Counted from the first letter of the stretch, positions 51,835-61,301 are shown. The stretch: 64,000 nt of DNA from Anaerococcus rubeinfantis (GCF_001487145.1 NZ_LN913016.1:124001-188000); one strand, 5' to 3'. The notes: generated by a model not told the origin, from the letters alone. Program-made: numbers and translations.

Positions 51835-52824
51835 ATGAAAAAGAAACACGCTCTTTATAGTTTAGTAATAATATTTTTATCACTTTTCTTTGTTTCTTGT
51901 GGAAATAAAGAAAAAGATGTTAAAGTATTAAAGCTATGCCATATTCAATCTGAATCTGATTTATGGCATAAAGCTAGTTTGAAATTTAAAGAAGAAGTTG
52001 AAAAAAATTCTGATGGCAAAATAGAAGTAAAAATTTATCCAAACTCAACCTTGGGTGGAGATAGGGATATAGTTGAAGGAATGCAAATAGGATCTATTGA
52101 TATAGGATTAATTGCTGGAGTATTAAGTAACTTTGAACATTCTTTCAATCTATTAGAAATACCTTATATTTTTGACGATGAAACCCATTATAAAAATGTA
52201 GTAAATGGTGAAGTTGGTCAAATAATGTGCGATAGATTAAGAGAAAAATCAGGAATAAGAGTTTTAGATTTTTGGGATAGGGGTCCTAGACATATTAGTT
52301 CAAACAAAGAAATAAAAAATGTCGACGATATTAAAGGATTAAAAATTAGAATTCCAGAAATTGAAGCTATGAAAGTTGTTTGGGAAGGCTTAGGAGCATC
52401 TCCAACAACAATGGCTTGGGGTGAAGTATATACCGCTTTGAGTCAAAACGTAATTGAAGCTGAAGAAAACCCTATTCCATTTATGTTTAGTGGAAGGATG
52501 CAAGAAGTTCAATCAAATATATCATTAACAGCGCATAAATATGAATATGTAACATTTTCATTTAGTGAATCAACTTGGAAATCTTTAAATAAGGATGAGA
52601 GAAAAATAATAAAAGATGCTTCTAAAGTAGCGACAGAATATCAAAATGAAGAAGTTAAAAAAGTTACAGATGAAATGTTAAAACAAATGCAAGAAGATGG
52701 TATGAAAGTTACTGAGCCTGATAGGGAATCATTTAGAAGTAAAGCTATGCCAATAGCAGAAAAATATGCGAATTCAATTGATAAAGAATTATATCAAAAG
52801 ATTTTAAAAAGCAAAGGAAATTAG
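51835..52824 (+). CDS. TRAP transporter substrate-binding lipoprotein (DctP family)
   Basis: Extracytoplasmic solute receptor, 329 residues, with lipobox FVSC (Cys22). The DctP pattern is clear: LKLCHIQSESDLWHKASLKFKEEVEKNSDGKIEVKIYP-like opening, GLKIRIPEIEAMKVVWEGLG with the Arg that binds the ligand carboxylate, and WGEVYTALSQNVIEAEENP. Ligands are usually organic or sugar acids. It is lipid-anchored, as in Gram-positive TRAP systems. The two membrane subunits follow directly. Confidence 0.93.
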   Translation: MKKKHALYSLVIIFLSLFFVSCGNKEKDVKVLKLCHIQSESDLWHKASLKFKEEVEKNSDGKIEVKIYPNSTLGGDRDIVEGMQIGSIDIGLIAGVLSNFEHSFNLLEIPYIFDDETHYKNVVNGEVGQIMCDRLREKSGIRVLDFWDRGPRHISSNKEIKNVDDIKGLKIRIPEIEAMKVVWEGLGASPTTMAWGEVYTALSQNVIEAEENPIPFMFSGRMQEVQSNISLTAHKYEYVTFSFSESTWKSLNKDERKIIKDASKVATEYQNEEVKKVTDEMLKQMQEDGMKVTEPDRESFRSKAMPIAEKYANSIDKELYQKILKSKGN

Positions 52825-52825
52825 T

Positions 52826-53299
52826 ATGAAAAAAATTTTAGACTTAATCCAAAAGATAATAAATATTTTCTTGTCTGTGGCTATATTTGCAATGACTTTA
52901 ATTATTTTTCTTCAAGTAATATCAAGATATGTATTTAATAGTCCTCTTGTTTGGTCAGAAGAGTTATCAAGATATTTATTTGTTTGGATTTCATTTTTAG
53001 CAATAGCCGATGCAGTTAGGACAAAAAGTCACATAGCATTAAGTGTTTTAACAGATAAAATGAGTGAAGATAAAAAGATAATAATTTCAAAATTAAATAA
53101 TTGCTTTGTATTTATTATTGGAATAATAATAACATATGGAGGAATTATTTTGATGAACTTAGGAATTCATCAAAGCTCTGCCACATTGGGAGTTCCTATG
53201 TTTTTAGTTTATTTAGTAATACCAGTTTCAGGTGTACTAATCAGTATATTTTCCATTGAGAAGATATTTACAAAGGAAAGGAAGCTAGATTATGATTAA
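52826..53299 (+). CDS. TRAP transporter small permease (DctQ family)
   Basis: 157 residues with four membrane segments and the family motif SPLVWSEELSRYLFVWISFLA-like (about 38-58). It supports the large subunit and receptor. One base separates it from dctP, and it overlaps the dctM gene by eight bases. Confidence 0.92.
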   Translation: MKKILDLIQKIINIFLSVAIFAMTLIIFLQVISRYVFNSPLVWSEELSRYLFVWISFLAIADAVRTKSHIALSVLTDKMSEDKKIIISKLNNCFVFIIGIIITYGGIILMNLGIHQSSATLGVPMFLVYLVIPVSGVLISIFSIEKIFTKERKLDYD

Positions 53300-54551
53300 T
53301 AATATTTTGCTGATTTTAATATTCCTGGTATTCTTATTTTTAGGATTGCCAGTTGGATTTGCAATAATTTTATCTACTTTATCAGGTTTAATTATTCAAC
53401 AAGAACCTTTGGCTTTGATTTCTCAAAGATTTTTTACAGCAATTGACTCATTTTCTTTGATGGCCATACCATTATTTATGTTTGCAGGATCAATAATGAG
53501 TAAAGGGACTATTACCAAAAGATTAATAGATTTTGCATTGGTAATTTTTTATAAATCAAGAGGAGCTTTGGCGAAGGTAGTAACTGTAACTGGAATAGTT
53601 ATGGGAGGTATTTCAGGATCAGGAGTAGCAGATACTGCAGCTTTAGGTTCAATACTATTTCCTGAAATGAAAGATAGAAATTATGATCAAGGATTTTCTG
53701 CAGCAGTAATTGCATCATCAGGAAGTATTGGCTTGATAATTCCTCCAAGTATTGCCCTAATTGTATACGGAGTCAGCACCCAAACTTCAATTGGTGATTT
53801 GTTTATGGGAGGTTTAATACCAGGTGTTTTAATAGGTTTATGTTTCCTTTTATATTGCCACTTTGTAGCAACCAAAAACAATTATCCTAAAGAAAATAAT
53901 ATTAGTAAAGAAGAAAAGATAAAAAAATTTAAAGATTCTATTTTTGCACTATTCATGCCTATAATTATAATTGTAGGAATCAGAGGAGGAATATTTACTC
54001 CTACAGAAGGTGGAGCAATTGTATCAATGTATGCACTAATAATTAGTATTTTTGTATATAAAGATATAAAATTAAAAGATTTAAAATCAATATGTCTTGA
54101 TGCAGCTTTATCTACAGCAGCAATTACTTTAATTATATGTGCAACAAGCGCTTTGACATGGTTTTTAGCATCAAATGAAATTCCTCAAAGAGTTTCTATG
54201 TATATAATATCATTAACCGATAATAAATTAGCATTGATATTATTAATGTCAATTTTATTATTAATAGTTGGAATGTTTATAGATAGTAGTCCAGCAATAA
54301 TGATGTTATCACCAATTTTATATCCTATAGCTAGTTCAATTGGTATAAATCCTGTGCAATTTGGTGTTTTTATGGTAATTTTACTAACAGTTGGCTTACT
54401 AACTCCCCCTGTTGGAACAGCTTTATATGTTGTAAGCAATATATCAAAAATATCAATAGAAAAAATTTCAAAATCATTAATGCCATTTTGGTTTACTATG
54501 ATTGCTGTTGCAATTTTTGTAGCCTTATTCCCTATACTAACATTAAGTTAA
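53292..54551 (+). CDS. TRAP transporter large permease (DctM family)
   Basis: 419 residues, about 12 membrane segments, of the ion-coupled DctM family. LPVGFAIILSTLSGLI, IPLFMFAGSIMSKG, GGISGSGVADTAALGSI (about 98-114) and PTEGGAIVSMYALIIS are typical. It forms the sodium-driven channel for the acid substrate bound by the DctP receptor. The kinase gene starts 13 bases downstream. Confidence 0.94.
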   Translation: MINNILLILIFLVFLFLGLPVGFAIILSTLSGLIIQQEPLALISQRFFTAIDSFSLMAIPLFMFAGSIMSKGTITKRLIDFALVIFYKSRGALAKVVTVTGIVMGGISGSGVADTAALGSILFPEMKDRNYDQGFSAAVIASSGSIGLIIPPSIALIVYGVSTQTSIGDLFMGGLIPGVLIGLCFLLYCHFVATKNNYPKENNISKEEKIKKFKDSIFALFMPIIIIVGIRGGIFTPTEGGAIVSMYALIISIFVYKDIKLKDLKSICLDAALSTAAITLIICATSALTWFLASNEIPQRVSMYIISLTDNKLALILLMSILLLIVGMFIDSSPAIMMLSPILYPIASSIGINPVQFGVFMVILLTVGLLTPPVGTALYVVSNISKISIEKISKSLMPFWFTMIAVAIFVALFPILTLS

Positions 54552-54564
54552 GAAGGAGGATTAG

Positions 54565-55827
54565 ATGAGTATATTATTAGGTGTAATAGCAGATGATTTT
54601 TCTGGTGCTAGTGATGCAGCCTCATTTTTTGCAGAAAATAAAATCAGGACTGTTTTAAGTAATGGAGTGCCTGATGAAAATGATGAAAATTTAAATAATA
54701 TTCTAAGCAAAGATGCGGTTCTTGTAATAGCGTTAAAAATCAGAAGTGAGAAAAAAGATTTAGCCTTAGAAAAAGTAGATAAGGCATACGAGTATCTGTA
54801 TAAAAAAAATACAGAAAAAATATTTTATAAATATTGTTCTACATTTGATTCTACACCAAAAGGAAATATAGGACCTATTACAGACTTTTTATTAGAAAAA
54901 ATGAATCAAAAATATACAATTCTAGAACCAGCTTTACCAGTAAATGGAAGAGAAATAAAAGAGGGCAAGTTGTATGTAGATGGTCTAGAACTTCACAAAA
55001 GTCATATGAAAGACCATCCCTTAAATCCAATGTGGGATAGTAGAATTAGTGAACTTATGAAAGATCAAGGAAAGTATAAAACAATAAATATTTCTAGAGA
55101 TCTTTTAAATAAAGGAAAAGAAGAAATAACTAAAATATTTGAATCCCAAAAAGATGAAAAAGAGAAGTTTTATCTTGTTCCAGATTACTATGAAGAAGGT
55201 GATGATGACCTTATCATAGATGCTTTTGGTGACTTGAAATTACTAACTGGTGGAAGTGGATTAAACACTGCGATTTCTAAAAAAATCAAAAGAGAAAAAG
55301 ACATAGATAAATTTGATTTAGAGAGCAAAAATAAAGGAAAAATAATTTATATAGTAGGTTCTTGCTCAAAAATGACCCTAAAGCAAATTGATAATTTTAA
55401 ATTTAAGAAGGTTAAAATAGATATTGATAGTTTAATGAAAGAACCAAGTGCATATATAGAAAAACTCTTAGAAAAAGTTGATGACAAAGTAATGTTTTAT
55501 AGTAGTGATGATGCTCTTACTTTGGAAAAATTACAAAAAAAATATGGTCAAGAGAATATAACTGAAAACTTAGAAAAAGTTTATGAATCATTAACCAAAG
55601 AAGCACTTGACCAAGATTTTAAGAACTTTATTATAGCCGGAGGAGAAACTAGTGGAGTTGCAACTTCTACTTTAGGTTTTAAAACTTATTATATAGGTGA
55701 AAGTGTTGCAGCTGGAGTTCCAATTTTAATGCCAGTAAATAATAATAAAGTAAGACTGGTTTTGAAGTCAGGTAACTTTGGTAAGGAAGATTTTTTCAAT
55801 AAAACTTATGAGATGATAGTAGGTTAA
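54565..55827 (+). CDS. Four-carbon acid sugar kinase (DUF1537, OtnK-like)
   Basis: 420 residues with both DUF1537 domains: N-terminal GVIADDFSGASDAASFF (about 6-22) and C-terminal nucleotide-binding IIAGGETSGVATSTLG. Characterised members phosphorylate C4 acid sugars such as 3-oxo-tetronate, erythronate and threonate. AAGGAGG precedes the ATG. It is followed by a class II aldolase, the partner of OtnK in the 3-oxo-tetronate route that yields dihydroxyacetone phosphate. The exact substrate is inferred from context only. Confidence 0.88.
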   Translation: MSILLGVIADDFSGASDAASFFAENKIRTVLSNGVPDENDENLNNILSKDAVLVIALKIRSEKKDLALEKVDKAYEYLYKKNTEKIFYKYCSTFDSTPKGNIGPITDFLLEKMNQKYTILEPALPVNGREIKEGKLYVDGLELHKSHMKDHPLNPMWDSRISELMKDQGKYKTINISRDLLNKGKEEITKIFESQKDEKEKFYLVPDYYEEGDDDLIIDAFGDLKLLTGGSGLNTAISKKIKREKDIDKFDLESKNKGKIIYIVGSCSKMTLKQIDNFKFKKVKIDIDSLMKEPSAYIEKLLEKVDDKVMFYSSDDALTLEKLQKKYGQENITENLEKVYESLTKEALDQDFKNFIIAGGETSGVATSTLGFKTYYIGESVAAGVPILMPVNNNKVRLVLKSGNFGKEDFFNKTYEMIVG

Positions 55828-55829
55828 AG

Positions 55830-56405
55830 ATGAAAGAAAAAGATTTAAAAGATTTAATTTGGGTTTCAAAGGCCTTGTTTGATAGAAATAAAGTATCAGG
55901 TTCGACAGCAAATATTAGTTTTAAAGATAAAGATTTAATATATGTGTCAAAAACAGGCTCATGCTTTGGAAATATGAATGAAGATAGTTTTTCTGTTTTA
56001 AAAAATGATAAGGTTATTTCTGATAATAAACCAAGCAAAGAATACCCAATGCATAAATTATTATATGATATAGACGATAAATATAAGTGCGTAATTCACA
56101 CCCACAGTACTTTTATAACATATTGGTCTTGTATTCTAGAATCTGAAGATAAAACCATTGACTTAAAATGTAAAACTCCATATTTAAAAATTAAAGTTGG
56201 AGATTTGGGTTGGGTAAAATATAAAGATCCAGGCAGTCAAGAACTTTTTGACGAACTAAAGAAAAGTATTGATAAAAACATTAAGGCTTATGTTATGGAA
56301 AACCACGGAGTGATTGTAGTAGGAGAAAGTATTGAAGAAGCTTTTTATATGATTGAAGAAATTGAAGAATCAGCGAAAAATGCTTTTTTACTAAGTTTAA
56401 AATAA
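55830..56405 (+). CDS. Class II aldolase / decarboxylase (OtnC-like)
   Basis: 191 residues of the aldolase II/adducin family. Zinc ligands are His90 and His92 (HTHS) and His159 (ENHG), with Glu71 in the EYPMH segment. Family members include L-fuculose-phosphate aldolase and 3-oxo-tetronate 4-phosphate decarboxylase OtnC. Adjacency to a DUF1537 kinase favours the latter, which gives DHAP and CO2. Two bases separate it from the kinase gene. Last gene of the operon. Confidence 0.87.
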   Translation: MKEKDLKDLIWVSKALFDRNKVSGSTANISFKDKDLIYVSKTGSCFGNMNEDSFSVLKNDKVISDNKPSKEYPMHKLLYDIDDKYKCVIHTHSTFITYWSCILESEDKTIDLKCKTPYLKIKVGDLGWVKYKDPGSQELFDELKKSIDKNIKAYVMENHGVIVVGESIEEAFYMIEEIEESAKNAFLLSLK

Positions 56406-56430
56406 TTTTATAATAAATAAAGTGATTTAT

Positions 56431-56458
56431 AGAAGTAGAATATTCTACTTCTTTTTTT
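56431..56458 (+). terminator. Palindromic terminator after the acid-sugar operon
   Basis: A perfect 22-base palindrome (56431-56452, arms AGAAGTAGAAT and its complement) followed directly by a T-run. The hairpin stem is about 9 bp once a loop is allowed. Confidence 0.85.
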
Positions 56459-56551
56459 AAAAAAATAATTCTTTTAAATTTTTTGTTTTTAATTTATGTA
56501 ATATTTTGGGTATAAAACTTATAAGATTTTGCAAGAATTTGTGGGGGATTT

Positions 56552-56881
56552 ATGTATTTATTAATTATAAGTTTGATAATGCCAATTGCCTTCTTTTTTA
56601 TGTATTTTTTCCTAAAATATAAGGCAAATAAAAAAATGTCAAGATGGTCAGGTTTTAGAACTCGACTTTCTATGGAAAGTGAAAAAAATTGGAAATTTGC
56701 AAATAATTATGCTGGAAAGCTTTCTTTAATTTTTGGAATAATAAGTATGGTCATGACCTTGTTTGTTATTTACAAATATGAGTTAAATGACAAAATTGTC
56801 TTGATTTTAACTGGGATAGAAATTTTCTTTTTGGTTATGATTAGTGTTATTACTGAGATAAAATTGTATAGAAAAAAATAA
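56552..56881 (+). CDS. SdpI/YhfL-type small membrane protein
   Basis: 109 residues with three hydrophobic segments and, after the first, the SdpI-family motif WSGFRTRLSMESEKNWKFAN (about 31-50), matching the G-(Y/F)-R-T-x2-S-x4-W-x-A-N pattern. SdpI is an immunity protein and signal partner for the SDP toxin in B. subtilis, but most short homologues have no known role. No toxin gene is nearby. A GTGGGGG-like site precedes the ATG. Confidence 0.72.
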   Translation: MYLLIISLIMPIAFFFMYFFLKYKANKKMSRWSGFRTRLSMESEKNWKFANNYAGKLSLIFGIISMVMTLFVIYKYELNDKIVLILTGIEIFFLVMISVITEIKLYRKK

Positions 56882-56886
56882 TGGGA

Positions 56887-56936
56887 CTGTTGCAGAATTA
56901 TTATTAATCATAGTTTTGCAACAGCTCCATTTTTTA
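56887..56936. terminator. Bidirectional terminator between the SdpI-like and ald genes
   Basis: CTGTTGCA (56887-56894) pairs with TGCAACAG (56917-56924), extended by TGG/CCA pairs, with a 22-base loop and a T-run to 56936. An A-tract on the left allows use by the minus-strand ald gene. Confidence 0.78.
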
Positions 56937-58049
56937 TTATTTAATATTCAATTCTTTATATTCAAATCCTGTATCTTCAGCAACACCTTCGTTTGTAACG
57001 TATCCGTCGTAGGTGTTTATTCCTGAAATTAATTCAGGTGATTTTTCGCAGGCATTTTTTAGTCCGAGATTTGCTATTGTTTTGATATATCTTGTTGTTG
57101 CGTTTGATAGGGCGTAGGTTGATGTGATTGCTACAGCTCCTGGGATATTTGCAACTGCGTAGTGGATTACTCCGTGTTTTACAAAAATTGGATCTGAGTG
57201 GCTTGTTGCATGTCCTTTTGTAATATCTGTTGAACCACCTTGGTCAATTGCAACGTCGACTATTACTGATCCTTCTTTCATTTGTTTCACCATATCTTCT
57301 TTTATAAGTTGTGGAGCACGTCTTCCTGGAATTAAAACAGTTGAGATAACCAAATCAGCATCTCTTACAGATTCTTCAATATTGATTGGGTTTGAATAAA
57401 CTGTTTCAATTTTATCTGGAAGTATATCTTGAAGATGACTTAAAGCGTCAATATTTACATCCAAAACTGTAACTCTTGCTCCCATACCTACGGCAATTTT
57501 TGTAGCACCAGTTCCTACAGTTCCTGCACCGACAATTACTACGTGAGCAGGCCTTACTCCTGGAACTCCTTGAAGTAAAATTCCTCTTCCGCCTTCAGGT
57601 TTTGTCAAATATCTTGCACCTTCTTGAACAGCCATTCTTCCGGCAATCTCACTCATTGGGGTTAAAAGAGGCAATTTGTTGTCAAGTTTTACAGTTTCAT
57701 ATCCTATTGCAGTAACTTTTTTTTCTACCAATTCTTTTGCTAATTCTTCATTACTTGCAAGGTGAAGGTAGGTATATAAAATTAAGCCTTCTCTCAAATA
57801 TTTATATTCTTCCTTCAATGGTTCTTTTACCTTGTAAATTATATCAGCATTTTCCCAAACTTCTTTTGCAGAATCTACAATTTTTGCACCTACTGTTTCA
57901 TAATCTTTATTTGTAATACCAGAATTCAATCCAGCATTATTTTCAATAATAACTTCATGACCAGCTTTTACAAGTTCAGCAACAGCTCCCGGAACGGTTG
58001 CAACCCTAGATTCTTGGTCTTTAATCTCTTTTGGAACTCCTATTATCAT
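56937..58049 (-). CDS. ald: Alanine dehydrogenase
   Basis: 370 residues, NAD-dependent oxidative deamination of L-alanine to pyruvate and ammonia, in the cytoplasm. The N-terminal MIIGVPKEIKDQESRVA, the catalytic-site YLHLA and MSEIAGRMAVQEGA, and the Rossmann loop GAGTVGTGATKIA (about 172-184) are all typical. AGGAGG precedes the start. With the alanine/sodium symporter at 23.2 kb, the organism can import and deaminate alanine. A Cof-type phosphatase gene lies 65 bases upstream on the same strand. Confidence 0.96.
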   Translation of the reverse strand: MIIGVPKEIKDQESRVATVPGAVAELVKAGHEVIIENNAGLNSGITNKDYETVGAKIVDSAKEVWENADIIYKVKEPLKEEYKYLREGLILYTYLHLASNEELAKELVEKKVTAIGYETVKLDNKLPLLTPMSEIAGRMAVQEGARYLTKPEGGRGILLQGVPGVRPAHVVIVGAGTVGTGATKIAVGMGARVTVLDVNIDALSHLQDILPDKIETVYSNPINIEESVRDADLVISTVLIPGRRAPQLIKEDMVKQMKEGSVIVDVAIDQGGSTDITKGHATSHSDPIFVKHGVIHYAVANIPGAVAITSTYALSNATTRYIKTIANLGLKNACEKSPELISGINTYDGYVTNEGVAEDTGFEYKELNIK

Positions 58050-58114
58050 ATTTCCTCCTTAAATATTTAAAACATCTCAATTAAAATATACCCAAAATTA
58101 AATGAAAAAAATTA

Positions 58115-58930
58115 TTATTCTTCACAAAAAACAAATTTTTCCAAATAATAAGCTATTCCGTCCTCATCATTTGATTTAGTAATAAAATCAGCTTTTTCTT
58201 TCATAAAATCAGTTCCATTTCCCATAACCACACCGACACCAGCCATTTCAATCATGGTTAAGTCGTTTTCTTCATCACCAAAAGCAATAACATCTTTCAT
58301 ATCCATATCAAAATATTTTGCAATTTCTTTTAAACTTTCGCCCTTGTCGATTCCTTTAGGCATAATTTCATAAAAATATGGGGTGGACTTAACTTGAGCA
58401 GTTTTTTCAAAAAATTTATCCTTTAATTTTTTTGCATCTTCATCAATTAATTTTGGATCTTGGGAAAATAAAATTTTATTTGGAGCAAAATCCAAACTAT
58501 AAGCCAAGTCTTCAATAACTTCATAGTGGGTAAAGGCCTTATCACAAATTTCTTTCAAAGTATAAGTTTCCTCTGAGCTTGTAACAACGCAATCATCGGT
58601 ATAGAGAATGTAGTGCATTTTAAGATTTTTTTCAGCAAATTGCAAAATTTCTTTTGCAAGATTAATATCCATAGGATGATTAATAATCACTTCTTTAGTT
58701 TTATAATCTGTAATTCTTCCGCCATTAAAATTAGAAAGAAGACCACCATATTTTTCAAATTCCAAAATATCAGCAAAAGGCAAAACCCCAAGAGGATCAC
58801 GCCCTGACGCAATAACAACAATATGGCCAAGCTCTTGAGCCTTGATCAAGGCATTTTTTGTTTTTTCAGTAATTTCTCTTTTAGAATTTAACAAAGTTCC
58901 ATCAATATCAACTGCAATAATTTTTTTCAT
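58115..58930 (-). CDS. Cof-type HAD-IIB family phosphatase
   Basis: 271 residues. HAD motifs: KIIAVDIDGTLL (Asp7 and Asp9), VIASGR (motif II), and AFGDEENDLTMIEMAG (motif IV), with the C2B cap of Cof/YidA proteins. Such enzymes hydrolyse various sugar phosphates or cofactor phosphates; the true substrate is not predictable. It is divergent from the PTS regulator gene. Confidence 0.92.
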   Translation of the reverse strand: MKKIIAVDIDGTLLNSKREITEKTKNALIKAQELGHIVVIASGRDPLGVLPFADILEFEKYGGLLSNFNGGRITDYKTKEVIINHPMDINLAKEILQFAEKNLKMHYILYTDDCVVTSSEETYTLKEICDKAFTHYEVIEDLAYSLDFAPNKILFSQDPKLIDEDAKKLKDKFFEKTAQVKSTPYFYEIMPKGIDKGESLKEIAKYFDMDMKDVIAFGDEENDLTMIEMAGVGVVMGNGTDFMKEKADFITKSNDEDGIAYYLEKFVFCEE

Positions 58931-58931
58931 A

Positions 58932-59051
58932 TTAACTCCTTTTTTCTATTCTTTTATAATTATATTAGATAAAATTTTTTATTCAAAAGCAAACTTCCAT
59001 AACTATAAAGAAAATGATTGTGTGGAGGTTTTTTTCTTTAATTATTATAAT
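58932..59051 (+). promoter_or_regulatory. Leader region of the PRD regulator with internal terminator-like hairpin
   Basis: TTAACT (58932-58937), 17-base spacer and TATAAT (58955-58960) form a plus-strand promoter. Downstream, AAACTTCCA (58991-58999) pairs with TGGAGGTTT (59023-59031), followed by a T-run, before the regulator's ribosome site AGGTGG (59061-59066). A second TATAAT lies at 59046-59051. The first promoter would thus make a leader RNA with a terminator, suggesting attenuation or a short RNA. Confidence 0.5.
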
Positions 59052-59070
59052 ATATTTGCGAGGTGGTTAA

Positions 59071-60954
59071 ATGATTGAAACAAGAATTAAGCAAATATTC
59101 GACTACTTAACTTTAGACTATGATTATCACACCTCTAAAGAGATAGGCGAGGAAATGGAATTATCTTCAAAAACTATAAGAAAAGAGATAAATCACTTGA
59201 ACTCAGTAATTAAAGATAAGGGGGCGATAATAGAGTCAAAGCCAGGTGTAGGTTTTATTTTTATAATAAAAGATGATGACAAGTTTAAATTATTTTTGAA
59301 AAATGACTGGTATAAATACGCCTATTATCAGCAAGAAGATGGAGATAAAAATCTACGATATGAAAACATTCTAAGATTGTTTTTATTCTCAAACTCATAT
59401 ATCAAGCAATATGAATTGGCAGAAGTATTTCATGTAAGTGAGTCACAAATTAATAAAGATATACCATATATTAGGCAAATCCTTGAAAGCTATGGAATTA
59501 ATTTGATCTCAAAGCCATACTATGGAATGAAAATAGAAGGTGATGAGAAAAATATTAGACTAGCAATAAAAAATGAAATTGGCGAGGATCCTATTTTATT
59601 TGAAGATGATAAAAATAGAGATCTATTTATAGAGATTCAAAAAGTTATAGAAGATATAGACTTTGGAGAAGACTACTATATGCCATATGTTAGTTTCAAA
59701 AATCTTGTTATACATATCTATATATCAATCTTAAGAATAAAACAGAAAAAATATATCATATCATCTAAGGATTTTGAAGAAAAAATCATATCATCAGAAG
59801 AATTTAAAATTGCAAATGATATAGTGCATAAACTACAAGAAAAATTAAAGATAAAAATTCCAAATCAAGAATTGACCTATATAGCAATGCACTTAATAGC
59901 CAAAAACACAATATCGAATCAAGAAAAATTATCAAATGAAATACTGGAAATATCACAAGAAATAATAGATGAAATTTATAAAGTAGCAAAATATGATTTC
60001 AGAGAAAATTTAGATTTCTATTTTTCTTTAGCTATGCATTTAGGACCTTTAATAAATAGGATAAAATATGGATTTGACATGAAAAATCCGGTTCTTAGTG
60101 ATATAAAAGAAAATCAAGTTGCTTTTTTTATAGCAACTATAGCATCAAATGTTATAAGTAATCATTATAATACAAAGCTATCAGAAGATGAAATAGGATA
60201 TATAGCCTTACATATTATGGCAGGTATGAAAGACAATTCTTATCAGAAAAAAGACATATTAGTTGTATGTGGTTCTGGAAACTCAAGTGCTCAAATCATG
60301 AAAAGTCAGTTAGAATCAAGGTTTTTTAAGCAGATAAACAAACTGGATTTAACAGATGTATCTAAAATAAATAAATATGATTTAGATTCTTACGACTTTA
60401 TAGTTTCATCAATAAACCTAGATGAAAAAACGAGAACTCCAATTGTAAATGTAGATATACTTTTTAAGCAAAAAGATATTTCTAATATTCAGAAGGAATT
60501 AAAAAGGGGTGGAACAGAAGAGATAGTTAAAATATTTAATAACTCTGTGTTTATGAGAGATGTAAATGTTAAAGATATGGATGAAGCATTTGAAATAATT
60601 TCTAACGAAGCACGTAAATTAACAGAACTTTGTAAAAGTGAAATCATTTCTCAATTTAAGCAAAGAGAAACTTTAGGTTCAACTGCATTAGTAAAATATG
60701 TTGCCTTACCACATATTCTTCAGCAAGTAAATACAGAGAGTTTTTCAGTAATACTAATAGCAAAAAAACCTTTTATTTGGAATGGTGAAGAAGTACAGCT
60801 TATATATTCGTTATTTGTTGGTAAAAAGCCAGGGGATATGTCATTATATTATGAAAAATTAGGTAATTTTCTAGTAAATAATAAGGCAATTGCTAAGGCA
60901 ATTAATGTAAATAATGCTACAGAATTTATGAAAATTTTTATCAAAGGAGAATAA
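59071..60954 (+). CDS. PRD-containing transcriptional activator with EIIB- and EIIA-like domains (LicR/MtlR type)
   Basis: 627 residues. Two helix-turn-helix regions (about 8-70 and 90-150), two PRDs with phosphorylatable histidines at 215, 274, 323 and 381, an EIIB-like domain with Cys400 (VVCGSGNSS), and an EIIA-like domain with His548 (ALPHI). This is the architecture of DNA-binding PTS activators, which are switched by HPr and EIIB phosphorylation. It starts the PTS operon, two bases before the EIIA gene, so it controls its own cluster. Confidence 0.93.
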   Translation: MIETRIKQIFDYLTLDYDYHTSKEIGEEMELSSKTIRKEINHLNSVIKDKGAIIESKPGVGFIFIIKDDDKFKLFLKNDWYKYAYYQQEDGDKNLRYENILRLFLFSNSYIKQYELAEVFHVSESQINKDIPYIRQILESYGINLISKPYYGMKIEGDEKNIRLAIKNEIGEDPILFEDDKNRDLFIEIQKVIEDIDFGEDYYMPYVSFKNLVIHIYISILRIKQKKYIISSKDFEEKIISSEEFKIANDIVHKLQEKLKIKIPNQELTYIAMHLIAKNTISNQEKLSNEILEISQEIIDEIYKVAKYDFRENLDFYFSLAMHLGPLINRIKYGFDMKNPVLSDIKENQVAFFIATIASNVISNHYNTKLSEDEIGYIALHIMAGMKDNSYQKKDILVVCGSGNSSAQIMKSQLESRFFKQINKLDLTDVSKINKYDLDSYDFIVSSINLDEKTRTPIVNVDILFKQKDISNIQKELKRGGTEEIVKIFNNSVFMRDVNVKDMDEAFEIISNEARKLTELCKSEIISQFKQRETLGSTALVKYVALPHILQQVNTESFSVILIAKKPFIWNGEEVQLIYSLFVGKKPGDMSLYYEKLGNFLVNNKAIAKAINVNNATEFMKIFIKGE

Positions 60955-60956
60955 GT

Positions 60957-61301
60957 ATGGATAACCAACAAATGTATGAAATAGCTTTTCAAATAATAGT
61001 ACATGCTGGAGAATCAAGATCATTATCAAGCGAAGCGATTGATAGGGCAGAAAATTATGAATTTGATGAAGCGGAAGAGCTACTTGGAAAAGCAAATGAC
61101 GAGTTTTTAAAGTGCCATCAAATCCAAACAGATATGTTAACTAGTGAATCAAATGGTCAAAAAAATGAGATAAATATTATGTTTATTCACGCTCAAGACC
61201 ATTTGACGATGGCAACTTTGGCGATGGAAAATGCAAAGAGATTTATTAAGTTATATAAAAAAATGGAGGGGAAGAATGAAAAAAGTAATATTGCTATGTA
61301 A
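60957..61301 (+). CDS. PTS lactose/cellobiose-type EIIA component
   Basis: 114 residues, all helical. The phosphorylated His78 is in FIHAQDHL with His82, and HAGESRSLSSEAI (about 16-28) is the family entry. It takes phosphate from HPr and gives it to EIIB. It overlaps the EIIB gene by 26 bases. Lactose and cellobiose (chitobiose) types share this domain, so the sugar is not fixed by this subunit. Confidence 0.94.
   Translation: MDNQQMYEIAFQIIVHAGESRSLSSEAIDRAENYEFDEAEELLGKANDEFLKCHQIQTDMLTSESNGQKNEINIMFIHAQDHLTMATLAMENAKRFIKLYKKMEGKNEKSNIAM

Noticed and set aside
56552-56881. Toxin-immunity locus (SdpI type)
   Set aside because: The protein matches the SdpI family, but there is no SdpC-like toxin or SdpR-like regulator next to it, so an immunity role is unsupported.
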